From assembly GCA_024803745.1 (NCBI GenBank), contig JANJXV010000037.1:9253001-9317000 (forward strand): 64,000 nt of DNA, given 5' to 3'. The DNA is from Megascapheus bottae. Lineage: Eukaryota > Chordata > Mammalia > Rodentia > Geomyidae. The position numbers were made by a program, and so were the translations under genes. Numbering within the stretch: the first letter of the stretch is position 1; every line of letters begins with the position of its first letter. This document shows, in pieces, positions 1 to 17,085 of the stretch. The notes under the pieces are model-generated. The model searched no databases. It was not told where the DNA came from and saw only the letters and a list, made by a program, of their open reading frames with translations.

Positions 1-59
1 AGCTGGAAGTATATAGCTCAAGTGGTAGAGTGTCCTAATTTCAAAGTTTCTAAAAAATT

Positions 60-252
60 ATTGAACTCAGGGCTTGGGTACTATCCTTGAGCTTTTCCTG
101 CTAGCCCCTGTGCCACTTCTAGTTGTCTGGTGATTACTTGGGGATGAAAGTATCTAGAACTTTTCTTCCCAGGCTAGCTTTGAACCAAGATACTCATAGG
201 TTAGCTTCCTGAGTAGCTAAGATTACATGTATGAGCCTCTGGCACCTGGCTG
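60..252 (-). mobile_element. B1-ID composite SINE
   Basis: Minus-oriented B1 left unit joined to the tRNA-like right unit; diverged. Confidence 0.7.
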
Positions 253-859
253 ATTTCAAATTTTAGCTCTGCCAAAACAAATAAAAGAGACATTTCGGGT
301 AAGGCCGCTAGACTCCATCTTTAGCCTCCCCCAGGCAATTAAAGATTGGACTCAAGAAACACTTGAAATATTGGACTAAGGTGGGAAAAGCCTCAGTAGG
401 GAAAAGTGTATGCACAGCTGCTCTCAAGGGTGTAGACTTGGAGCAGGAAATTGAGATAATTTCCATCTGGTGAGTTCTGTTTTCTCTTTAAGATATTTGG
501 CAAGTTTAGTTTAAAAATTGGGTTCTCAATTGTGTTCCTAAGCAGCTCTCCATAAGAATGAAGAAACGTACAGTTGCTCCCATAATAGAGAAGTCCTGCT
601 GCTCATCTCTCTGGAAGACAGGTACCTGATCTTGTCTCGGCCACTGTGTCTGTTAGATTTTTCTGGTAGGGCTGTTTTTGTCTCCATTATAGATGAAAGA
701 AGACTTAGCTTACTCAAGGTGCTGGCATTACTCCACCTTTAGTTAAGAAGGTTTATTTAGGCATAATATAAGTTCCATAATATAAATTAGTCTATTTAAA
801 ATGTATATTTTATAGTATATCTATAGGATTTTGAAAATATCACCATAGTCTAGTGTAGA
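253..859. other. Unassigned intergenic sequence
   Basis: Moderately GC-balanced between 290 and 700, not AT-rich like its surroundings. I recognise no repeat, open frame or RNA here. Confidence 0.5.
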
Positions 860-1500
860 ACATTTCATCAACCCCAAAATAGATCTTGTACCCTTTGTAC
901 TTACTCTTCATCCACACTTTTTCCAGCCTTAGAAAACCATTAATCCCTGTTTGATTTCTGTAGATTGCCTCATATGACTATTTCTACAATGAAATCATAA
1001 AATCTGTGAACTTTCACGACAGTTTCTTTCATTTATTTTGGAGACTCAGTCACCTTGTAGCATGTACCATGTATTTCACTCTATTTCATTGCTGAATAAA
1101 GACAATTCAATTACATGGGAATTCCCATTTTATTAATCCATTTATGATTGACAAACATTTTAATTATTTCCACTTATAGTTATTGTGAATAATGATATTG
1201 TGAGTATTGTGGATATTTGCCTGTTTTGTGGACATATATATATATTAATTTCTTTTTGATAGGTAAATAGTTTAGTTTCTGAGATACAGGAAAATAGTAT
1301 GCTTAACATTCAAGTGTTGTACCCCTCATTTCCACAAGAATGAGGGTTTCAATATCTTCATATCTTTGCCTACTGTTTGGATTGTCTGTTGTTTTTTATA
1401 ATTATTCAAATGTTCCAAAAGTGACCATTTTTGTTCACCTTTATTAGTCTAAGTATCTTGTCTAACATGCTGTAGTATCTTATATATGGATGGGCCATTT
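860..1500 (-). mobile_element. Ancient L1 3' region, antisense
   Basis: AT-rich stretch whose plus strand resembles antisense old L1 3' UTR (CATTGCTGAATAAAGACAAT, CCATTTATGATTGACAAAC). Diverged, no clear ends. Confidence 0.45.
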
Positions 1501-2199
1501 CTCCCTGGTACCTTATTTAAGTTGGAATTTTTAGAGTGGAAATGAGGAAAATATTATTTTAAATAAATGCAAAAAGGTCTGGACTTAGAAGTTAAAATTT
1601 AGAAGTAATCAGAGAAAAAGAAAACTTCATTCACACAATACTTCCATCAAATGTTGTTATAAGGCTAGAACACATAGGAGGTGCTGTTTGAATCTGTCTT
1701 CTTCATTAAAATAAAGGAGAGGCTATGGAAATCTGTCTTAACCATTGCAATGAAAAAACTCTAAGGAATAAACGAAGAATGAAAGTTATATCAGGCAAGT
1801 GTTGAAGACTACTGAGGTTTGGGATGGGCCAAACAACCTACACATCTTACCCATCTAGAGACATTGTCTAAGAATTAGTTGTTGCTATAAGACTTGGCCC
1901 TGTATTTGCTCAGTTCCAAAAGTTTAAGAGCTACTGGCAGAGATTGGCATTTTGAATTTTTACCTTCCATTTCTTGCATGGGAAACTGGAACTGTTCCTC
2001 TTATTCTATTTCCCCCCTCCTTTCACCTAGTTATACTAGGGTGACAACTTTTGTTGTCAAAGCAGAAATAAAATAGCAATCTTCCACTAATGAACAAGTA
2101 GTCATGCTATTACTATCTCATGAGGTTTGTTTCTTATGTAAATAAACTTTCTTTTAGGGAAGAACTTATTTTTAGTTTAACTTTTGAAAATTGGTAATT
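1501..2199. other. Intergenic, nothing recognised
   Basis: AT-rich; one 60-codon frame at 1894-2076 without family features. Confidence 0.5.
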
Positions 2200-2520
2200 A
2201 GAAAATAATTAGTCTGATGACTCAATATTTGCATACTCAATGCTATGGACATAGTATTGGAAATATAAACACAACTACATACACATAAAAATTTATGACT
2301 CTATAGACATAATGTTTTATTACATAGATTAATATGTATCTATGAAATATAAACCCTCAACCTAATTTTAACTATGTTCTAAAATCTAAGTGCCAGAGAT
2401 TGTATATAGAGATTCCCTTCTTGAATACTTGTTTGTTAAACACATCATTTGATATATGATGTAAAAATCAATGTTAATATAATCTTTAATAAAGAAAGAA
2501 ATTAATTAGTCTTGTATTAA
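2200..2520 (+). mobile_element. L1 3' UTR fragment
   Basis: Closely similar to the nested element at 50712-51047 (shared block from CTCAATGCTATGGACAT to TTTAATAAAG), in the same orientation. No flanking duplication was identified by eye. Confidence 0.7.
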
Positions 2521-3204
2521 CACAGATGGCTTCTGCTCTCTATTTCTCTTGCATATGAAGATTCTTACCTGGTATACACAAGAGAGTTATAGTAAAATTC
2601 TAGTTTTCAAAAAGTATGAACTTTGATTGTCTTGCATGCTAAATAAAGAGCTTAGAAATATCAGTTCACCATAGCTCCTTGAGAGGGTTAAGAGAGCTTA
2701 AGTATATCTTAGAGGCAATTATTTTGCCACTTACTCTGTGAAACTATTTGTAATTGTCCCCACTCATATTTCTCTCTCTGCATCCCCTTTCTTGCTTTTC
2801 TCTTTTATTTCCTTCTCTACAATTACTACGTACTAACTGTCAATTGTAGGGCTTTTTCTGGAGATTTTTTCTTGTGACATCATTTAAGTAAAGAAAGACT
2901 GACTAGTTTCTATGCAACATAAGACAAAACTATCTCCTATATTTTTTAAAACAAAATCTTCTTAGTCTTCCACATGTATCACCAATGAAAATGGTTATTA
3001 AACGTTTGATTGCTACCTATTAGTAGGTCACACATTTTAATGCACTGTGACCACATCTGAAAGTTTAAAACCACAGAACAATATTAGTGACATTGAGTTG
3101 CATTGTACAAGACTAAGGATTGTTTATAAAATGTTTCTTTCTATTATATTTGAATGCTGCAAAACAGACACAATATAGATTTGTTACTCATGTGGTAAAA
3201 AAAA

Positions 3205-3310
3205 ATAAGTGTGAAAATGGTAGAATTCTAGCCTTGAGCTGAAGCACTCAGGGACAATGCACAGGCCAGAGTTCAAGCCCCATGACCAGAGAAAAGAAAA
3301 AAAGAAAAAG
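3205..3310 (+). mobile_element. Composite SINE, right unit only
   Basis: Only the tRNA-like 3' unit (GCCTTGAGCTGAAGCACTCA, GAGTTCAAGCCCCATGAC) is present. Confidence 0.6.
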
Positions 3311-3569
3311 GAAAAAATGGTGTAAAAGTAAGTGCTCAACACTGGAAGAGTACAGGTAAATAAATGCACTTATTGTTCAAGAATTGGTGTACAATAGGGT
3401 TAAATTCTGGTTTATATATTAGTGAAGCATCTGAAAAAAATCATAGCTTTAATTGCCAAGATTTTGTAAGTAACCAAAATATTAATGTGACTTAACAATC
3501 ATTTTCCAGGATGAATAAGGAAAGATTATTAGGAAACTCGTCACTTTTAATTCTTTTCTTATATTTGTG

Positions 3570-3753
3570 GGGGGGGTCAGCTCAGTGCCACCGCCCTACC
3601 AATTGAGGTGAAGCCCCACTTTCTGTTTTCTAGGTATTGATTGCATATGACAGTGTCCTATTCTTTAGTGTCTAGGGTGGCTTTGAACCACAATCTTCAG
3701 ATCTCAGCCTCCTGAGTAGCTAGGATTACAAGTGTGAGCCAATGCGCCCGGCA
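3570..3753 (-). mobile_element. B1-ID composite SINE
   Basis: Minus orientation; ends in the B1 head (GTGAGCCAATGCGCCCGGC on the plus strand). Confidence 0.7.
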
Positions 3754-4250
3754 GAAACTCACCACTTTTCTGCGCTAAACTTCAAGGAGTAATCTACAAC
3801 TGAGTCTTATCTAAAACACATGTACATTTTCTAACAAATATTTACACTGGATAGGTCCTAGTTCATATTTAAATGTGTGTCCACTAGAAATAAACTTACA
3901 TTTTGAAATTATAGGGATGTAAGAGAAATATTGAGGAATTATTCATTACTAAAGAACAAAAATAAGAGTCAAATCAGTGAATGAAAATGTAAACTAATTC
4001 AGAAGAGATGTGGCTCATTTCAACACTTCTAGAAAGAAGGATACAGACAAAAGGTGATTTTGTCTTAATACGGAAAGCAAATTACTTACATATTGACAGC
4101 TGAAGAGTGAGAATAAATAACCTTCTTATTACATCATTAACTAAAGCCAAATATTGACAAAATAGAAGCTAGGGAAGGCAGAAACATCAGTGAAATGTAA
4201 ATTACATGCAAATTGGGAGAAATAAACAACTGTTAAAAGCAAAATAAACA

Positions 4251-6719
<2,469 letters not shown>

Positions 6720-6879
6720 TCACTAAATCACCGAGAAATATTCTAGTTCCTTTCTGAGATTGACTTAGAGGGACCAGACGTCCTTTATGCTGTATCCAAG
6801 CTTTCTGCGGACTCCCAGCCTCTGCTGGTAATTTTTGCCAAGCTAAAGGAGCCACCGCAAGCATCCAGTGTGTACCTTC

Positions 6880-6903
6880 TTATCCTGCAGCGCCACCATG
6901 TGA
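6880..6903 (-). promoter_or_regulatory. Protocadherin promoter conserved sequence element of G1
   Basis: On the coding strand this reads GGTGGCGCTGCAGGATAAG, the CGCT-box element found upstream of clustered protocadherin exons and known as a CTCF-binding promoter element. It lies about 230 bp upstream of the chosen ATG, the same spacing as in the other five genes. Confidence 0.8.
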
Positions 6904-6984
6904 CCTCATAGGATTTTGCACGTTGTTGGATGAAAATAAATTCAGTATAATCTAACACTGCCTATAAGTACTATTAGGCTATGT

Positions 6985-7435
6985 ATTTTTTATTATTTTT
7001 TATTGTTATTAATAAAAGGGTTACATGATATTTGCCAGATAGAATGTGCATTAATTCACATATATTGATACCCTTTCACATGTCTTGGTCCCCATTACCC
7101 TCCTCTCCACCCTCCTCCCCCGTATTGGTTTCCCCCCCTTCCCTATCCAATTTCAAATAACCAAATACAAATAAATCCAATACATCATATAACAAAGTGA
7201 GATACTGTAACAATATGAGATAACCAAGGGACAGCAAAAGAGATGAGAGATAACATAGTACATTAAGGACAACAATCATTCATTATATGGCTTTTTTTTC
7301 AATATCCTGGAGGTCTTTTCAATTAGCTTCATACTATATGGCCTTATGTTTCAAGGTTTTGCTCTGTTGCAGATCTCTGCTAGTAGAGCCCAAGGTTTCT
7401 ACTGATTATGACAAATGAGGGAAACCATTGAGTCT
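6985..7435 (-). mobile_element. L1 3' end fragment upstream of G1
   Basis: The antisense of the same L1 3' end seen at 46575-47106 and 48830-49260 (shared GGTTTCTACTGATTATGACA and the C-rich CATGTCTTGGTCCCCATTAC segment). It sits just upstream of the G1 promoter element. Confidence 0.75.
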
Positions 7436-7604
7436 TAGGCTATGCATTACCACATCTGTTGCTGGACTTCATTGGGTAGAGAAATCCCTGAAGGCCACAC
7501 AAGAAAAATGACATTAGTAGAGAATTTCAAAAATTCTAGTTGAATTAGATGCAAAAGATACACATTTAATTAACATTTTGCCTGGGAAGAATTGACGCGG
7601 GAAC

Positions 7605-7605
<1 letters not shown>

Positions 7606-7639
<34 letters not shown>

Positions 7640-7653
7640 GTGTGTGTGTGTGT
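7606..7653. repeat. (TG)n microsatellite
   Basis: About 48 bases of TG with one CG. Confidence 0.95.
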
Positions 7654-8149
7654 TTAATCATAATACGTAATACCACAAACTATGAAATAGTAGCTATGAA
7701 ATGTCTGAGTTAATTTAACTTCTCTCTGCCTTAGTTCTCTGATTGGTGGGTGAAAAATGTTGGATAGAAAAAACAATATATATGGCAAACTATTAATGAA
7801 GAATTACATTCTTATTCTATAGGGATATTGTGGGTCCCTTGTGTTGTAGATGAGCAAAGGGATGCAAGAAGGATAGAATTTTTTTAAGGATAGAAATAAA
7901 CAATATATGCAAATTCGATGCCACTAGATCACCAAATCTGCCTGAATTTATTGCTACACCCCCAAACCTCCTACAATTCATATATTAGATGGACTCATAA
8001 GCAATACTGTCTTACTGTAAAATGTACCATGTTCATGACTACTTCAGCAGGTTGAAGAGTTTGTATAAAGAGAGGCATACTTTGTACAATACTGGTAGTT
8101 CTGTGTCTTGATGTCTTTGTAAATTATTTTTTAATAATTAAATTATTTG

Positions 8150-8350
8150 GGGCTGGGAATTTGGCCTAGTGGTAAAAGTGCTTGCCTAGCATGCAGGAAG
8201 ACCTGGGTTTGATTGCTTGGTACCACATACATAGAAAAAGCCTGGAAGTGGTGTTGTGGCTCATGTGGTAGAGATCTAGCCTTGAGAAAGCCCAAGGACA
8301 GTGTTCAAGCCCTAAGTTCAGTCGCCATGACTGGCAAAAAAAAATAAAAA
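8150..8350 (+). mobile_element. ID-dimer SINE
   Basis: ID left unit (CCTAGTGGTAAAAGTGCTTG), short A-rich linker, tRNA-like right unit and A-rich tail. ATTAAATTATTT occurs just before the element and again after the tail, a likely target duplication. Confidence 0.8.
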
Positions 8351-9251
8351 TTAAAAATTAAAAAATTAAATTATTTTTAAATTATTAACACCAATTCAAT
8401 TCTCAAATTATAGTCTTTTATGTATTCAGCATCAGTTTCAGTTTCAACAACCATTATAGTGTGCTATATTTTTACCTACCCAACATTTTCATATAATAGC
8501 CAACTAAATTTTCACCTGCAAATACTATAACATAAATGATTAATCTTTTAAATACAAATTACCACACTATTCTCATACAGGAGAAATGAAGGTAATAGAA
8601 TTTCATGTCATCTACACTAAGATTTCTCGAATATCAAAGTCATTGAATCAATATTCACCTTGCATTGTTTGATAGGTCCCTTAAGTTCTTCCAGTGTTAA
8701 CTTTGCCCCTTTTCAATTTCTATACAATTTACTTGTTGGAGGAACCAGGTAATTTTTTCCAGAGACTCTAAAAATATTACCATGGTGATGTGTGAATGTA
8801 TGTTTAGACTGATATACATTGATACTATTATTTTTTGTAGTAACTCATTAATTTGTAGTATTTTTAGAACACATTTAAGCAAAATATCTGGGTAACTTTT
8901 TTGGTGCTGGGGATTCTACCAAGGATGTCATGCATACTAAGAAATATTATACTAAAGGAACACACCACAGCTCGGAACAATTTTGAATGAAGCTGTTCAG
9001 ATTTTTAAAACAAAGCTTCAACCCCTCAACCCCACAAAATTCCTATATTTTGCTAGTCATGTCTATTTGTCTTTAGTATTACATGCAATTGTTACTTTTC
9101 TTACAATTTCCTGATTCAGCACTGCAATATGTTGAATTGAAAATGTACTAATTGTTAAAAGTAAGAAGCTGTATGAATAATGTGACTATAAATTGTACAA
9201 AATTACTGTGAAGAAATTAATAAACAAATGAATCAGTCAAAATTAGGTTTT

Positions 9252-9485
9252 AAGCTGGGTGCCACTGGCTCATAATTCTAATTCTAGATTCTTGGGAGGC
9301 TGAGATCTGAGGATCACAATTCAAATCCAGCCCAGGTAGGAAAGTCTGAGTCTCACCTCCAGTTAACCACGAAAAAAAACAGAAATAGAGCTGTGGTTTC
9401 AGTGGTAAAGTGCTATCCTTGAGCAAAAATGCTCAGACGCATGCCCAACCTCTGAGGTCAAGGCCCAGGACTGACACAAAAAAAT
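9252..9485 (+). mobile_element. B1-ID composite SINE
   Basis: B1 left unit (GCTGGGTGCCACTGGCTCA) followed by the tRNA-like right unit and A tail. Confidence 0.75.
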
Positions 9486-10348
9486 TGTAATATTCTAATT
9501 CAAGAACATTCTTTGTGTCAGTTAAGTCAAAGTCATATTTTCAGATGGTAAAAAGAAAACAAAGGTTGATCTTTTAATTTTTTAAAGCTTGGGGTTTAGG
9601 TCAGACTTTTAATAATAGTGGTTAGATCACTGAAACACTTCATTTGTTGGTGCATAAGAAAGTAAAGATAGAGACCAATAAAAAAAGATGTTTAAATACA
9701 TTAGACAAAGGAGCAATATAAACATAGCAGAAAGACTTCTGTGTTAAGCAGACACTTGGTACATATACTATCCAATGACAAAAAAATAGAATGGCATTGG
9801 TGCAAGGCCAAATATTCAGAGTCAAAAGTAGGAGAGAAGGACAGCATTAAAAGTGAAACAAACCAAACACAATAAAGGCTCTCCATTGTCATTTGTTACT
9901 TGGTAAGCTTAACTAAGTTTCCACAAACATCTCTTTGTTCATTTCCAAAATAGTCTCTACATGGGGTTCCCCCCTTCGAGATTTGTGTCTTCAAACAGTT
10001 AGTGATACACAGTAAGCATTAAAAGAAGATCTTAAAGAATCTCTACAATATATGTTTTCCAAAGTCAGAGTACTTATAACTGCATAGCGTGCTAATAAAT
10101 CCATAATATGAAAGTGGCAAAAAGATTATAAACATACAGAGGGAAATTAACAGATTTTCTAATTTATTAAATTGAACGTTAAGCACAATTGTTTGCGGGA
10201 AAACATAGAAAAGGCTGATTTCTTCCCATGTCAAGAAATTACTACCTTTGAAAACTTTTGAATATGATGTAAGAATACTTGGCTACGAGAACCTAGAATA
10301 CTTTTGACCTAGGACTATACCTACATAAAGAGGAACATATTTTCATTC

Positions 10349-10354
10349 TTTATT
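10349..10354 (-). terminator. Possible polyadenylation signal (AATAAA)
   Basis: AATAAA on the minus strand about 180 bases past the G2 stop and immediately after the relic tail. It could serve G2 or be a leftover of the relic. The link to transcript ends is an inference. Confidence 0.35.
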
Positions 10355-10359
10355 AGGAA

Positions 10360-10463
10360 ACAAAATGATTCTTCTATGTCCTTCAGCATGCCCTGGGGTG
10401 GAAGAGTAGGGAAAATTGGCTTTAGGAACTTCAATTCACTGCTGGTTCCTGGGCCATCACTAA
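10360..10463 (-). pseudogene. PCDHB: Orphan relic of a PCDHB cytoplasmic tail
   Basis: Read on the minus strand, one frame gives SELKFLKPIFPTLPPQ followed by GMLKDIEESF. This is the family's C-terminal tail (compare FLKPxxPNLPPQ...EIEEN in G3). It lies beyond the stop of G2, has no upstream PCDHB sequence joined to it, and is unlike G2's own tail ([13 protein letters not shown]). It resembles the non-homogenised tail type kept by G5 ([12 protein letters not shown]). It is likely what remains of an older 3' end after unequal exchange or conversion replaced the upstream part. Confidence 0.75.
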
Positions 10464-10530
10464 AATGTAGCGCACATGCAAACAGAGAGATAAACATTTC
10501 TTAGCAATAGATAAAAGGAAACCATTCGCA

Positions 10531-12957
<2,427 letters not shown>

Positions 12958-13159
12958 TCAGCTCATCCACAGGCACTCCTCAGAAATGGCAGCAACTAAG
13001 TCCTTACAGATGACCTGTATAATAGCTATTCTTGTGAAAAGAGAGCCTCCTGTTCTCCTGATGCCCAAACCGCGATTTCCTCTCCTCTTCCTTTTGTCAG
13101 ACTTTCTTTTTAAATGAGAATTTGTAACGTCGGTTGTGTGGGTGTAATTTTTTTCTCTT

Positions 13160-13187
13160 ATTAGCCAACAGTGCCACCTTGCGTTTC
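13160..13187 (-). promoter_or_regulatory. Variant promoter element of G2 (CGCT core lost)
   Basis: At the expected distance (about 235 bp) from the ATG, the coding strand reads GGTGGCACTGTTGGCTAAT. It is recognisable as the protocadherin element, but the central CGCT has become CACT, as expected from deamination of the CpG. No better match lies nearby. Confidence 0.65.
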
Positions 13188-13189
13188 AT

Positions 13190-14224
13190 AGATATTATTT
13201 CTGTCCTCAGGAATAGGAAGATGGAGGAGAAAAAGTATTCATCAGGAGTGATGTGATTTCTTTTATTGTTCCAATCCATCTTCTCACTCAAATGAAGATG
13301 TTAGTAAGTACTTGCTGGTTGCTATTTCTCCTTTTATGATCTGAACTTGTAAATATGTTTCTTTGAATCTGGGAGCATTAGATGAAACTGCCTCTTCACT
13401 CAAATCTGGAGAATATAGGAAGGAAAGCTTCTGCCACTTCTAAAATTGTCAGTAAAGGATATGAAAGAAAGTGAAGTCAACAAGTATTGGTTGAGGTTGA
13501 TTGAGGGCCTTTTATTGATATCATTAGGTATTTATATAACAGAATAACTACTTCTTTTCAGTTTCTTCTGAAAACAGTCGTTCAAATTTTCAAAGTCTCC
13601 TCTTTTTACCCATACTATTTTCTAGAATCTTTTATGATTCACACCCTTTGCCCTTCATCTTAACTACTGCATGTAAGTTATTGTTCATACATATTTTATG
13701 ATCATGATCTCCAAAATCCAATGAGAACTCCAATATTAACACTAATAAGTAGTCTGATTGTGAAAGACCTACCAATATTAGATGAGGAAGTTTTCTTTTA
13801 TTATTCTTTTATATCTTGAAGTTCTTTGAGAGTTTTCAAAACTATTCATTTACTCTTTAGTTTTTAATTATTAGGAGCTTGGTATAAAGGAAACAATGAT
13901 GATGTCTTATTTCAATGTAGGGATGTATTTGCTGTGACCAGATGGTTTTAGGAGTTTTCTGTCCAGTGTTGATCTGTATGTTTTAATTCTACAGTTAAAT
14001 ATTTAACTACCATTCTGGTCTTTGAGAATGGTTTGAGTTTTCCATCTAATTTTACCTAATAGGATTGTTAATATCATGTGTTTCTACATGTTTGGTTACC
14101 ACTTAATAAACTGTTTCAGCTTGGTGTTTTTTGTTGGTTATAGTCTGGAGATAATCTATAGATCTATAGTTAAAAATAATTTTCCATTTTTCTGTTGTGA
14201 ATTCATACCCTGGGCATTTTCTCT
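13190..14224. other. Intergenic upstream of G2
   Basis: AT-rich; no recognised feature. Confidence 0.5.
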
Positions 14225-14400
14225 GAGTTTTTGTGCTCAAGGCTTGTATTCTACACTTGAGCAACAGATCCACTTCCAATTTTTTTCTGTTAATTGAAGA
14301 TAAAAGTCTCATGGATTTTTCTTTTAGGTCTGGTTCAAAGAGCAATCATTAGATTTCATCCTCCTCCTGAATAACTAAGATTACAAGTGTGAATCACAAA
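14225..14400 (-). mobile_element. Diverged B1-ID composite SINE
   Basis: Antisense right unit followed by the antisense B1 unit (AAGATTACAAGTGTGAATCA). Confidence 0.6.
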
Positions 14401-14419
14401 TTTTTATCACTTGAAGGAA

Positions 14420-14910
14420 AGTAGAAAATTATTGAAGAAAATCTGAACATGATAATAATGAGTAATGAGACTGAATCAATAGTGAAAAATCTCTGATCAA
14501 AGAAAATTCTAGGATCAAATGGTTTTCACTGAATTCTGTCAAACATTTAAATCATTATTATAAATTTCTAAAAAATATTACAAAACAAGTGAGGAAGAAA
14601 TCCTTCCAAAATACATTTATATGGCTGGTGTTCATCTGATATCAAAACCAGACAAGACACACAAAAAAGAAAACTATGCACAATATTCTTGAGGAATTTA
14701 GATGAAAAAACATTAGAAATTGTGACCCAACATCATATTAAAACATTATATATAAGAGGATGAAGGCATAACTCAATTGCAAAGTGCTTGGGTTGCATGT
14801 ATATGGTCCTGGGTTCAATTCTCATAACTTCCCTATAAAAGAACTATTCACCGTAAACAATTCACCTCATGGTCACAAAGATGGTTCAACATTTAAAACA
14901 AAATGAAACA
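14420..14910 (+). mobile_element. Old L1 ORF2 fragment with an ID-like insertion
   Basis: Plus-strand L1 reverse-transcriptase region (GATCAAATGGTTTTCACTGA, ATACAAAACAAGTGAGG and ATCAAAACCAGACAAGACAC are landmarks). Interrupted at about 14757-14838 by a tRNA-like SINE monomer. Confidence 0.6.
14757..14838 (+). mobile_element. tRNA-like SINE monomer
   Basis: ID-like monomer inside an old L1; box B region GGTCCTGGGTTCAATTCTC. Confidence 0.55.
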
Positions 14911-14998
14911 AAACAAACAAAAAACACATCCTTAATTCCCCCCCCCAAAGTGAAAATGAATCTATGAATTCCCCAAACAATTTGTAATAACCATGTAG

Positions 14999-15188
14999 CT
15001 TGGGAGCACAGCCTAGGGGTAGAGTGCTCGCCTACCATGCATCAACCCCTGGGTTGGATTCCTTGGTACCACATACACAGAAAAAAACAGAAGTGATGCT
15101 GTGGCTCAAGTGGTAGAGCTCTAGCCTTGAGAAAACCCAAAGACAGTGCTCAGGCCCTGAGCCCAAGCCCAGGACTGGAAAAAGAAAG
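14999..15188 (+). mobile_element. ID-dimer SINE with target duplication
   Basis: Both units complete. AACCATGTA occurs directly before the element and after its A-rich tail. Confidence 0.8.
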
Positions 15189-15944
15189 AACCATGTAATA
15201 GGGGGAGCAATAAATAGAGGATACTTTTTTTTGAAGTACTTCTCTGTGGAGAGCTACCCCATGCATTGCAGAATGCTTTTGTGGTGTGTCTGTCATAATT
15301 ACCATGTCCTCCAGTTGTGTCAATCAAATATGGTTTCAGATATTGACAAACATTGGTAGTGAAAAATTGTTCTGGTTAAGAACCGTGATCTAGAGAAACA
15401 AAAGTTCTTTAAAAATAATGGATAACTAGACTATTAATGAATAACAATGACGACTAGAAGAGAGGAGAACAATGCCTTCAGAATGTTAGCTGCAAATACT
15501 TCCTAACTTATAATCCCACACCCAATATAATCTTCAAATAGACACTCATTTCGTAGACACCCGAAATTTTAAGATATGCAGACCTTTAATAAGTTTAGGA
15601 ACTCAAAGAAATAAACCAAACAATAAGAGGATGCAAAATCCAGAATGCTAAATAAAATCCAGTGATAGCAGATAGTTTCATGATGGATAAAGCAAAAGGC
15701 CAGGTGTAAAATAAGCCTAGTGACTGAATAGTGAACAAACCAGAAAGTGTTTTGATTTCTATAGTATGACTCCAATACAAAACTACACTTCTCTATTCTA
15801 ACCATCAAATTGGGAGCTTTAGATTTTGAGGAGTTGTTTTCATGTTCAAATATAAACAATAATGAAATGTGATAATTGCATAATCACTAAAGAGAAATGT
15901 GATAATGTTAGGTGAGGGAATGATGGAAAAAATATGAAAATACA

Positions 15945-16135
15945 TGCCAGGAGTTTGGCCTAGTGACAGAGTGCTTGCTACCATGCAGGAAGACCCAGGT
16001 TTGAATCCTCTGTACCACATGCACAGAAAAAGCCAGAAGTGGAACTGTGGCTCAAGTGGTAGAGTTCTAGTCTTGGGAAAACGCGAGGATGGTGCTCAGG
16101 CCCTGAGTTCAAGCCCAAGGACTGGCAAAAAAAGC
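15945..16135 (+). mobile_element. ID-dimer SINE
   Basis: Full dimer from CCAGGAGTTTGGCCTAGTG to GACTGGCAAAAAAA. Confidence 0.8.
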
Positions 16136-16249
16136 AAAGAATAAAAAGAAAGAAATGGTGGAGTGATGGGCCATGAATTAAAGCCTCTGTACTGCCACAA
16201 AAAAAGTATGATTATGCATGTGCTTGTCCTTAAGAGGGAAATAAACAGG

Positions 16250-16345
16250 CGATACCTAAAACTGAAATTTAAATCCAGGAGGACCAACAGTTTGAGGCCT
16301 GTCTGGGCTACACAGTAAGACTTTGTATCAAAAGAATGAAGCAAA
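16250..16345 (+). mobile_element. Partial B1 element
   Basis: B1 3' part (TTTGAGGCCTGTCTGGGCTA, CACAGTAAGACT); no tRNA-like unit attached. Confidence 0.55.
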
Positions 16346-16526
16346 TGATAACCAATCCAAATGAACTTTCAAACTTTAGAAAAGATCATTTTAACGTTTT
16401 TGAAAACATGAAAATAGGAAACAGTTAAATAAATGTGGTTAGTTAATAAATATGGTGAGCTGTGGGCAGTCAGGCTAGAATAACTTCCAAAGAAACGTAT
16501 CCATTTATATTTAAAATTTGTAAATG

Positions 16527-16755
16527 TAGCCGGGTGCGGTGGCTCATGCCTGTAATCCTAGGGACTCAGGAAGCTGAGATCCAGGATCAAGGTTCAAAGC
16601 CAGCCTGGGCACAAAAGGACCTGAGACTCTTATATCCAATTAATCTCTAGAAAATGGGAAGTGGAGTTTGGCACAAGGGTAGGGTGGTAGCCTTGAGCTG
16701 AAGAGCTCAGGGACAGCACCCACTCCTAGTTCAAGCTCCATGACTTACAAAAAAA
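16527..16755 (+). mobile_element. B1-ID composite SINE
   Basis: Well-kept B1 head (GCCGGGTGCGGTGGCTCATG) plus the tRNA-like right unit. Confidence 0.8.
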
Positions 16756-16860
16756 ATTATAAATGTAAAATATCTAAATGGCCGGGGAATGTCCTTTTAA
16801 AATACATTATAAATATGGTACAGAGGAGGTAACATATAACACAAAAAGTAAGGTGAAGTC

Positions 16861-17085
16861 TGATGCTGGTCACTCACACCTGCAATCTTAGCTACTCAGG
16901 TGGCAGAGGGTCACAGTTCAAAGTCAATCTGGCCATGGAAGTAGGCGAGACTTTTATTTCTACTAAACTACCAAAAAAGTTTGAAGTTGAATTGTGACTC
17001 AAGCAGTAGCATGATGTCCTGAAGCAAAAGGGTCAGAGATAGAGGCCAGGCCCCAAGTTTCAAGCCCCAGGACTGGCATACAAAA
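16861..17085 (+). mobile_element. B1-ID composite SINE, diverged
   Basis: Same structure as the element just upstream, older. Confidence 0.65.

Larger units (their letters stand above)
2521..4250. other. Intergenic and G1 3' flank
   Basis: AT-rich apart from SINE pieces at 3205-3310 and 3570-3753. The part next to G1 (4180-4250) aligns with the G2 3' flank (10450-10530), so it is probably 3' UTR. Confidence 0.5.
7436..10348. other. Intergenic between G1 and G2
   Basis: AT-rich; apart from the microsatellite and two SINEs listed I see only unassigned sequence. Confidence 0.5.
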
